A DNA stretch of 7,776 nt, taken from Nitriliruptorales bacterium. Lineage in GTDB: Bacteria > Actinomycetota > Nitriliruptoria > Euzebyales > Egibacteraceae. Both the position numbers and the translations under genes were made by a program. Position 1 is the stretch's first letter, and each line of letters opens with the position of its first letter. Shown in pieces: positions 1 through 5,368 of this stretch. The notes below the pieces were generated by a model. That model searched no databases, was not told where the DNA came from, and was given only the letters and a program-made list of their open reading frames with translations. The stretch is from contig SLAO01000101.1 of the NCBI GenBank assembly GCA_007126835.1, forward strand, positions 1 through 7,776. The letters run 5' to 3'.

Positions 1-738
1 CAGCAGCTCGGCTACGCCGAACGGGACCCCACCGCGGACGTGGAGGGCTACGACGCCGCCGCGAAGGCGGCCATCCTGGCGTCCATCGCCTTCGACGCCG
101 AGGTCGTCGCGGGCGCCGTCGCCCGCGAGGGGATCACCCGGGTGACCGCCGTGGACATCGCCCACGCGCAGCGCATGGGCTACGCGATCAAGCTGCTGGC
201 GATCGCCGAGGAGGTGGCCGGGCAGATCGGCGTCCGGGTCCACCCGGCGTTGATCCCGCAGGCGCATCCCTTGGCGAGCGTTCGCGAGTCCTTCAACGCC
301 GTGTTCGTCGAGGCGCGCGCGTCCGGACACCTGATGTTCTACGGCCGGGGCGCGGGCAGCATGCCGACCGCCAGCGCGGTCGTCGGTGACATCGTCACAG
401 CCACGCGCGCGCTGCGCGCCGGCGAGCATCCCAGCAACGGTCGCTCGGCGGTGCGCAAGCCGATCCAACCCTTCGACGACGTCGTCGTGCAGTACTACGT
501 GCTGCTCGACGTCGCCGACGAGGCCGGGGTCCTGGCCGCGGTCGCTCGCACGTTTGGCGACCACGACGTCTCGATCAAGAGCGTGTGGCAAGAAGGCGTC
601 GGCGACCACGCCCAGCTGCTGCTGATCACCCACTCGGCTCGCGAGGGCGCGCTGCAAGCCACCCTGTCGGCACTGCGGGGACTGCCCAGCGTCCGTGACG
701 TGGCAAGCGTCATGCGCGTCGAGGGCGGCGAGCCCTAG
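1..738 (+). CDS. hom: Homoserine dehydrogenase, C-terminal part (5' end outside window)
   Basis: Reduces aspartate semialdehyde to homoserine, the NAD(P)H-dependent step that commits aspartate carbon to threonine and methionine; cytoplasmic. Frame 1 is open from the first base, so the 246 codons seen (245 residues plus TAG) are the C-terminal part and the Rossmann domain lies upstream. The start of the fragment carries the family's catalytic-domain signature GYAERDPTADVEGYDAAAK: E7, D13, D18 and K22 have the same spacing as yeast Glu208, Asp214, Asp219 and catalytic Lys223. FYGRGAGSMPTASAVVGDI follows at about residues 114-132. Residues about 161-243 form an ACT domain (from VVVQYYVLLDVADEAGVLAAV), the module through which bacterial enzymes usually sense threonine. 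The GTG at 40 is internal, not the start. thrC follows after 52 nt. The identification is secure. Confidence 0.97.
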   Translation, partial: QQLGYAERDPTADVEGYDAAAKAAILASIAFDAEVVAGAVAREGITRVTAVDIAHAQRMGYAIKLLAIAEEVAGQIGVRVHPALIPQAHPLASVRESFNAVFVEARASGHLMFYGRGAGSMPTASAVVGDIVTATRALRAGEHPSNGRSAVRKPIQPFDDVVVQYYVLLDVADEAGVLAAVARTFGDHDVSIKSVWQEGVGDHAQLLLITHSAREGALQATLSALRGLPSVRDVASVMRVEGGEP

Positions 739-777
739 CGCAGGCGAGGGGCCGCGCGCCCTGCGCTGCTGTGCCCG

Positions 778-783
778 TACACT
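778..783 (+). promoter_or_regulatory. Candidate -10 element for a leaderless thrC mRNA
   Basis: TACACT fits the actinobacterial -10 consensus TAnnnT and lies exactly 7 nt before the A of the thrC ATG at 791. That distance would put the transcription start on the start codon itself. There is no Shine-Dalgarno sequence before this ATG, which fits leaderless translation. No convincing -35 box is visible. It may be a secondary promoter inside a hom-thrC-thrB operon. Confidence 0.4.
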
Positions 784-790
784 GCCACCG

Positions 791-1906
791 ATGACCGACA
801 CCGCGTCGCCGACCGCGCAGCCTGGCTGGTCGTCGGCCCCGTCGCCGACCGGTCGCCAGTGGCGCGGGGTCATGGAGGAGTACCGCGATCGTCTGCCCAT
901 GAGCGAGGCCACGCCGGTGGTGACGCTGCGCGAGGGCGGCACGCCGCTGATCTTCTCCGAGCGCCTCTCCGAGCGCACCGGGGCGGAGGTTTGGCTCAAG
1001 TACGAGGGCACCAACCCCACCGGCTCGTTCAAGGATCGCGGCATGTCGCTGGCGATCTCCAAGGCCGTGGAGGAAGGCGCCCGGGCGGTGATCTGCGCTT
1101 CGACGGGCAACACCTCGGCCTCGGCCGCGGCGTACGCGGCGAAAGCGGCGCTGACCTGCGGCGTCATCGTCCCGCGGGGCAAGACGGCATCGGGCAAGCT
1201 CGCTCAGGCGCTGGTCCACGGAGCGACCGTCCTCCAGGTCGACGGAAGCTTCGACGCGGCGCTGCGCATCTGCCGCAGCCTGCACGAGCGCTACCCCGTC
1301 GAGTTGGTGAACTCGGTCAACCCCTACCGCATCGAAGGGCAGAAGACCGGTGCGTTCGAGGTCGTCGACTTCCTCGGCCGCGCGCCGGACGTGCACGTCA
1401 TGCCCGTCGGCAACGCCGGCAACATCACCGCGTACTGGCAGGGCTACCAGGAAGAGGTCGCAGCCGGGCGCATCCGGCGCGGCCCGGTGATGCGCGGGTA
1501 CCAGGCAGCCGGGGCTGCGCCGATCGTGCGGGGCGAAGTGGTGGCCGAGCCCTCGACGATCGCGACGGCGATCCGGATCGGTCACCCCGCCTCGTGGCAG
1601 CCGGCGTTGGCGGCGGCGCGGGACTCGGGGGGATCGATCCGCTCGGTGACCGACCGGCAGATCCTCCAGGCGTACCGTCGGCTTGCGCGGGAAGGCGTGT
1701 TCGTCGAGATGGCCTCCGCGGCCAGCATCGCGGGGCTGTTGGACCTGTCCGACGCGGGCGAGCTCGCCAAGGGCGCCCGTGTGGTCTGCGTGCTGACCGG
1801 TCACGGTCTCAAAGAGCCCGACTGGGCGATCTCCGGCGCGTCGCAGCCGCCGATCATCCGTGACGACACCGCGGTCGCCGCGCAGATGCTCGGCATCGAG
1901 CCGTGA
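791..1906 (+). CDS. thrC: Threonine synthase
   Basis: PLP-dependent fold-type II enzyme that converts O-phosphohomoserine to threonine plus phosphate, the last step of threonine synthesis; cytoplasmic. It has 371 residues. The PLP-binding lysine is K81 in TNPTGSFKDRGM. The substrate/cofactor loop STGNTSASAAAYA is at 104-116, and the PLP phosphate loop PVGNAGNI is at 205-212. The region around WRGVMEEYRDRLPMSEATPVVTL at 24-46 is typical of the start of actinobacterial ThrC. I chose ATG 791 because it is the first ATG before that conserved block. The alternative GTG 695 would overlap hom by 44 nt, and ATG 872 would cut into the conserved block. The protein carries about 20 extra Ser/Pro/Thr-rich residues before the conserved start. 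The stop TGA overlaps the thrB start. Confidence 0.96.
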   Translation: MTDTASPTAQPGWSSAPSPTGRQWRGVMEEYRDRLPMSEATPVVTLREGGTPLIFSERLSERTGAEVWLKYEGTNPTGSFKDRGMSLAISKAVEEGARAVICASTGNTSASAAAYAAKAALTCGVIVPRGKTASGKLAQALVHGATVLQVDGSFDAALRICRSLHERYPVELVNSVNPYRIEGQKTGAFEVVDFLGRAPDVHVMPVGNAGNITAYWQGYQEEVAAGRIRRGPVMRGYQAAGAAPIVRGEVVAEPSTIATAIRIGHPASWQPALAAARDSGGSIRSVTDRQILQAYRRLAREGVFVEMASAASIAGLLDLSDAGELAKGARVVCVLTGHGLKEPDWAISGASQPPIIRDDTAVAAQMLGIEP

Positions 1907-2805
1907 TGGACGCCGACAAGGTGGTCGGGGTGGAGGTCCCGGCCAGCACCGCCAATGTGGGCCCGGGCTTCGACGTGCTGGCCGCAGCGGTGGACCTGCG
2001 GCTGACGGCATGGACGACGGAGCGCGGCGACGAGCGGGTCGAGGTCGTCGGTGAGGGCGCCGGCGAGATCCCCACTGGGGACTCCAACCTGATCTGGAGG
2101 ATGTTCGTCGCGTACTGCGAGCGGTTCGGCGTCGAGCCCCCCGACGTCAGCCTGCGCGCGACCAGCGAGATCCCGCTCGAGCGAGGGTTGGGCTCGTCAG
2201 CAGCCGCTGCCGTGGCCGGGGTGACCCTGGCCCGGGCGCTGACAGGCGCAGGCGGCCGAGACCAGGATCTCATCGACCTGGTGGCCGACAAGGAGGGCCA
2301 CGCCGACAACGCCGCCGCCGCCGTGCTCGGAGGCATCGTGGCCGTGGTCGATGGCCGGGCCCGCCGGTTCGAGCCGGGTCGCGATCTGGCCCCGGTGCTC
2401 TGTATCCCTGAGATGCGGCAGTCGACCACCGTCGCGCGGGGCATCCTGCCCGAGTTCGTCTCGCTCGCAGACGCGGCCGGGAACGCGGGAAGGGCCGCGG
2501 TGGTGCTCGCCGGGCTGACGGGCTCGATCCCGCTCGACAGCTGCGACATGCGCGACGTCCTGCACGAGCCGTCCCGATTCGAGGTCATGCCCGAATCCGG
2601 CCGCCTCGTGCATGCCCTCCGCGCCGATGGCATCGCCACGTGCCTGTCGGGCGCGGGGCCGGCGGTCTTGGCACTGACCGGCGTCTCCGACCGAGGGGCG
2701 GCAGATCGCGTGCGCGAGGTCGCCGGCCGAGGCTGGACGGTGCGGGCCTCGCGTTGGGATCGCGCCGGAGCCGCGGTGTGCCCGCCCACGGTCGTGCCGG
2801 GCTGA
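1906..2805 (+). CDS. thrB: Homoserine kinase
   Basis: Phosphorylates homoserine with ATP to O-phosphohomoserine, the substrate of ThrC; a GHMP-superfamily kinase in the cytoplasm. The 299 residues match the family's usual size. Three GHMP motifs are visible: the N-terminal PASTANVGPGFD at about 12-23, the glycine/serine ATP-binding loop PLERGLGSSAAAAVAG at 90-105, and the C-terminal TCLSGAGPAVLAL at 245-257. The start is ATG 1906, which shares one base with the thrC stop (TGATG), an arrangement typical of translational coupling. GTG 1903 one codon earlier is in frame and cannot be excluded. There is no strong Shine-Dalgarno sequence, again consistent with re-initiation after thrC. The order hom-thrC-thrB is common in actinobacteria. 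Confidence 0.96.
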   Translation: MDADKVVGVEVPASTANVGPGFDVLAAAVDLRLTAWTTERGDERVEVVGEGAGEIPTGDSNLIWRMFVAYCERFGVEPPDVSLRATSEIPLERGLGSSAAAAVAGVTLARALTGAGGRDQDLIDLVADKEGHADNAAAAVLGGIVAVVDGRARRFEPGRDLAPVLCIPEMRQSTTVARGILPEFVSLADAAGNAGRAAVVLAGLTGSIPLDSCDMRDVLHEPSRFEVMPESGRLVHALRADGIATCLSGAGPAVLALTGVSDRGAADRVREVAGRGWTVRASRWDRAGAAVCPPTVVPG

Positions 2806-2811
2806 GGCCCG
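2798..2811 (+). terminator. Weak hairpin at the thrB stop codon
   Basis: CGGGC-TGAG-GCCCG is a perfect 5-bp all-GC stem whose loop contains the thrB stop codon. It is not followed by a T-run (ATTGCG), so it is not a canonical intrinsic terminator. Actinobacterial terminators often lack U-tracts, so it may mark the end of the threonine transcript. It may also be chance in GC-rich DNA. Confidence 0.25.
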
Positions 2812-2837
2812 ATTGCGACAGCGGGTCGGCGCCCACG

Positions 2838-2866
2838 TTGCCCCGGCTGCTTCCGTCCGCTATTCT
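2838..2866 (+). promoter_or_regulatory. Predicted sigma-70-type promoter of rho
   Basis: A -35 box TTGCCC at 2838-2843 and a -10 box TATTCT at 2861-2866 are separated by exactly 17 bp, the optimal spacing for the housekeeping sigma factor. The predicted start is near 2872-2874, which gives an mRNA leader of about 310 nt before the rho ATG. It lies in the only long intergenic gap in the window, so rho and probably rpmE, the DUF1385 gene and prfA would start here independently of the threonine genes. Confidence 0.6.
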
Positions 2867-2873
2867 CGCGGGT

Positions 2874-2893
2874 GAGGCGGAAGGGTCCGCCTC
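2874..2893 (+). other. Perfect hairpin at the predicted 5' end of rho mRNA
   Basis: GAGGCGGA (2874-2881) and TCCGCCTC (2886-2893) are exact reverse complements around the 4-nt loop AGGG. The stem begins almost exactly at the start site predicted from the -10 box. No T-run follows, so it is unlikely to be a terminator. A 5'-terminal stem-loop is a known way to protect mRNAs from 5'-end-dependent decay; that role here is inference. Confidence 0.5.
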
Positions 2894-3170
2894 TCGCTCA
2901 CCACACTCCGCACGCCCACTGGGTGGTTGTTCTTTCCCCTCCTTGTGGTGGATGCGGGGACGTCCTGACCGAACATGCTGGCGGCTGGCAGTGTCGCGTG
3001 TTCGCCCCGGGATCGAGCGCCAGTAGTGCCGTCGCCCGACCCACCTCTGCGCAAGCACGGGTGACGGCGGTTGCGCGGGGAAGTCGTGCGAGCGCGGTCG
3101 CCGACTACCGCCCCTCCCGCGACCTCCCGAAGCACCGAACCGCAGGCTCCAACGAAGCGGCGGACCTGAC

Positions 3171-3175
3171 AGGAG
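3171..3175 (+). promoter_or_regulatory. Shine-Dalgarno sequence of rho
   Basis: AGGAG lies 8 nt before ATG 3184. It decides the start: the in-frame GTG 3175 overlaps the motif itself, and the far-upstream in-frame GTG 2872 lies at the predicted transcription start. Confidence 0.8.
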
Positions 3176-3183
3176 TGGACTCG

Positions 3184-5052
3184 ATGGACCCCAGCGTCCT
3201 CGCCCGCAAGCCACTGACCGAGCTCAAGAGCATTGCCTCGGAGCTTGAGATGCGCGGCTACCAGCGACTTCGCAAGGCCGACCTGATCGACGCGATCGTG
3301 CGTGAAGCCAACGCCCAGGCCGAACGGTCAGGCACGTCGACCGGTGATTCTGCCGCTGGTCAAAACGCCCAGACGTCGCAGCGAAATCAGAGCCCGGGTG
3401 GACGAAACGGTGCGGGCGAACGCGCCGCGACCCGAGGTCCGGACACCGACGCTGCGACTGGTGACCGATCGGACGCTGGGCCTGACGGGTCAGGTGCTGC
3501 CGAGGACGGATCGGGCGCTGCCGAGGACGGATCGAGCGCAAGTGACGGGGGCGAGCGGCAGCGCGTGCGCACGCGGACCCGGGAGCGCTCGACTCCCGAG
3601 GGTGAGCGCAGCGACGGTCAGGCCCAGGACGGGGAGACGCCCACCAGTCCGAAGAGCGAAGGTCGCGACGAGCGCCAGCCCCAAGCCCGAGGGGATTCGG
3701 GCGAGGGCGACAAAGGCGACGGCGGGCAGCGCCAGCGCCAGAAGGAAGGGCCCAAAGAGGGCGGGGGTCCAGATCGCCAGCAGGACGGCCGCACCGACGA
3801 CGACGACGGCGACGGCGGCGGCCGCCGCAAGCGCCGCCGCAACCGTGACCGTCGTCGCGGCAAGGGCGGCCAGCCCCAGGACCAGCAGCAGCAACAACAA
3901 GCACAACAGCAACAGCAAGAGCTCGGGGAGGTGCGCGAAGGCGTCCTCGACATCCTCCCGGAGGGCTACGGGTTCCTGCGGACCGCAGGGTTCCTGCCGG
4001 GGGAGAAGGACGTCTACGTCTCCCAGTCGATGATCCGCAAGGCCGGGCTGCGTCGCGGTGACGTGGTCGCCGGTCCGATTCGGCCACAGCGCAACCAGGA
4101 GAAGGTGCCCGCGCTCGCGCACCTCGAGAAGGTCAACGGCGCGCCGGCCCCCGACCCGCAGGCCCCGACGCCGCACCGGCCCGACTTCAAGGACATGACG
4201 CCGCTGTTCCCCGCGGAGCGGCTGCGTCTGGAGACCCCCGACGGCCCCACCTCGATGCGCATCGTCGACTTGATGAGCCCGATCGGGAAGGGTCAGCGCG
4301 GATTGATCGTCAGCCCGCCCAAGGCGGGTAAGACCACGATCCTAAAGGAGCTCGGGCAGGCCATCGCCTACAACAACCCCGAGTGCCACGTCATGGTCGT
4401 GCTCGTCGACGAGCGGCCCGAAGAGGTCACCGACATGCAGCGGTCGGTGCCCGGCGAGATCGTGGCGTCAACCTTCGACCGCCCCGCCGACGACCACACG
4501 CAGATCGCCGAGCTGGCCATCGAGCGGGCCAAGCGGCTGGTCGAAAACGGCCAGGACGTCGTGATCCTGCTCGACTCGATCACCCGCCTGTCGCGGGCGT
4601 ACAACCTGGCCGCGCCGGCGTCTGGCCGGATCATGTCCGGCGGTGTCGATTCGACCGCGCTGTACCCCCCCAAGCGGTTCTTCGGAGCGGCACGCAACAT
4701 CGAAGGCGGCGGCTCGCTGACGATCATCGCCACCGCCTTGATCGAGACCGGCTCGAAGATGGACGAGGTGATCTTCGAGGAGTTCAAGGGCACCGGGAAC
4801 ATGGAGCTGCGCCTGGACCGTCGCCTCGAGCAGAAGCGCATCTTCCCGGCCATCGACATCGAAGGCTCGGGAACCCGCAAGGAGGAGCTCCTGCTCGATC
4901 GCGAAGAGCTGGAGATCATCTGGAAGCTTCGCCGCGTGCTCCACGCCCTCGAGGGCCCGAGCGCGCTGGAGCTGCTCATCGACAAGATGAAGTCGACCAA
5001 GAGCAACAACCAGTTCCTGATCCAGATCCAGAAGTCGAACCTGCAGACGTAG
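3184..5052 (+). CDS. rho: Transcription termination factor Rho with long N-terminal insertion
   Basis: Hexameric RNA-dependent ATPase/translocase that terminates untranslated transcripts; cytoplasmic. It has 622 residues against 419 in E. coli. Residues 1-40 are the Rho_N helical domain. About 46-229 is a low-complexity insertion rich in D, E, G, R, S and Q, with a 21-bp tandem duplication (GAAEDGS twice, 104-117), an acidic run (205-210) and a basic run RRKRRR (214-219). A polyQ tract follows at 234-245. The cold-shock-like RNA-binding domain starts near 248, with the RNP1-like GYGFLR at 261-266. The ATPase core has the P-loop PPKAGKTT (378-385), Walker B VVILLDS (459-465), R-loop KGTGNME (535-541) and an SGTRKEE motif whose R565 corresponds to the E. 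coli arginine finger Arg366. The core is intact, so the protein should be active. Extended insertions are typical of actinobacterial Rho. The stop is TAG. Confidence 0.98.
   Translation: MDPSVLARKPLTELKSIASELEMRGYQRLRKADLIDAIVREANAQAERSGTSTGDSAAGQNAQTSQRNQSPGGRNGAGERAATRGPDTDAATGDRSDAGPDGSGAAEDGSGAAEDGSSASDGGERQRVRTRTRERSTPEGERSDGQAQDGETPTSPKSEGRDERQPQARGDSGEGDKGDGGQRQRQKEGPKEGGGPDRQQDGRTDDDDGDGGGRRKRRRNRDRRRGKGGQPQDQQQQQQAQQQQQELGEVREGVLDILPEGYGFLRTAGFLPGEKDVYVSQSMIRKAGLRRGDVVAGPIRPQRNQEKVPALAHLEKVNGAPAPDPQAPTPHRPDFKDMTPLFPAERLRLETPDGPTSMRIVDLMSPIGKGQRGLIVSPPKAGKTTILKELGQAIAYNNPECHVMVVLVDERPEEVTDMQRSVPGEIVASTFDRPADDHTQIAELAIERAKRLVENGQDVVILLDSITRLSRAYNLAAPASGRIMSGGVDSTALYPPKRFFGAARNIEGGGSLTIIATALIETGSKMDEVIFEEFKGTGNMELRLDRRLEQKRIFPAIDIEGSGTRKEELLLDREELEIIWKLRRVLHALEGPSALELLIDKMKSTKSNNQFLIQIQKSNLQT
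3493..3534 (+). repeat. 21-bp tandem duplication inside rho
   Basis: Two adjacent 21-bp units (3493-3513 and 3514-3534) differ only at the third base (GGT versus GGC) and encode GAAEDGS twice. They lie in the low-complexity insertion of Rho and keep the frame. This shows expansion of the insertion by recent slippage or duplication. Confidence 0.85.
3883..3918 (+). repeat. CAG/CAA tract encoding polyglutamine in Rho
   Basis: Twelve codons encode eleven glutamines interrupted by one alanine, using a mixture of CAG and CAA. The mixture argues that the glutamines themselves are maintained, because pure slippage would give uniform codons. The tract sits between the basic patch and the RNA-binding domain. 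Confidence 0.85.
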
Positions 5053-5138
5053 GCCCCTCCACCCGCGCAGCGGTAGCATCGCAGGTCGGCACGCGGGTCA
5101 GCGATCCGCGGACCCAACTCTGAAGTGAGGTAGCCACC
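5053..5138 (+). promoter_or_regulatory. rpmE leader with two competing hairpins; possible L31 leader
   Basis: In the 86-nt gap between rho and rpmE, TAGCAT at 5074-5079 resembles a -10 box but has no matching -35. Downstream, CGCGG (5092-5096) can pair with CCGCG (5106-5110), and the overlapping GGGTC (5095-5099) can pair with GACCC (5111-5115). The two stems share bases, so they exclude each other. Ribosomal-protein leader motifs upstream of L31 genes have been described in actinobacteria. I cannot confirm a match to that family by eye. Confidence 0.3.
5127..5130 (+). promoter_or_regulatory. Shine-Dalgarno sequence of rpmE
   Basis: GAGG, within GTGAGG, lies 8 nt before ATG 5139 and supports this start. 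Confidence 0.65.
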
Positions 5139-5363
5139 ATGAAGGCCGAGATCCACCCCGAGTACATGGAAGCAACGGTCACGTGCTCGTGTGGCAACGA
5201 GTTCACCACGCGCAGCACCCAGTCCCAGATCCGGGTGGAGCTGTGCAACCTCTGCCACCCCTTCTACACCGGTCGCCAGAAGCTGGTCGACTCGGGTGGG
5301 CGCGTCGAGCGCTACAAGCAGCGCTACGCCAAGCGCCAGCAAGCCCAGGACAAGAAGGCCTAG
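5139..5363 (+). CDS. rpmE: Ribosomal protein bL31, zinc-binding type
   Basis: Component of the large ribosomal subunit that helps bridge it to the small subunit. It has 74 residues, starting MKAEIHPEY, as in the family. Cysteines C16 and C18 (CSCG) and C36 and C39 (CNLCHP) form the four-cysteine zinc site of the C+ type, so this is not the zinc-independent paralogue made under zinc starvation. HPFYTGRQKL and the GGRVERYKQRYAKR tail match the L31 signature. A lysine/glutamine-rich extension ends the protein. The gene lies 86 nt after rho and 5 nt before the DUF1385 gene. The rho-rpmE-prfA order is widespread in bacteria. The stop is TAG. Confidence 0.98.
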   Translation: MKAEIHPEYMEATVTCSCGNEFTTRSTQSQIRVELCNLCHPFYTGRQKLVDSGGRVERYKQRYAKRQQAQDKKA

Positions 5364-5368
5364 CGCAC

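Larger units (their letters stand above)
2873..3183 (+). promoter_or_regulatory. Long 5' leader of rho, probably autoregulatory
   Basis: About 310 nt without a convincing gene lie between the promoter and the rho ATG. After the 5' hairpin, 2890-2919 has 18 C and only 3 G, the C-rich, G-poor composition expected of a Rho utilisation (rut) site. A small stem (CCAC 2916-2919 with GTGG 2923-2926) then precedes TTGTTCTTT at 2927-2935. The rho frame happens to be open throughout the leader, but its third codon positions are much less GC-rich than in the neighbouring genes, so it reads as non-coding. A 24-codon ORF (ATG near 2952, TAG 3024-3026) has no good ribosome binding site. E. coli rho is autoregulated by attenuation in a long leader, and the same logic is inferred here. 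Confidence 0.45.

Noticed and set aside
695..790. Earlier GTG start for thrC
   Set aside because: It would overlap hom within its ACT domain and add residues absent from known ThrC proteins.
1903..1905. GTG start for thrB one codon upstream
   Set aside because: Possible, but the TGATG overlap makes ATG 1906 the simpler choice; the difference is one residue.
710..2011. 433-codon antisense open frame opposite thrC
   Set aside because: Arg/Pro/Gly-rich shadow of thrC codon bias; no domain and no plausible ribosome binding site.
2872..3183. N-terminally extended Rho starting at GTG 2872
   Set aside because: The frame is open, but AGGAG at 3171-3175 precedes ATG 3184, Rho_N starts there, and the extension has non-coding-like third positions and no recognised domain.
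3302..4033. Alternative-frame ORF across the Rho insertion
   Set aside because: It overlaps the low-complexity part of rho and is Arg/Ala/Ser/Thr-rich by codon shift; the rho frame connects the conserved Rho_N and ATPase domains without interruption.
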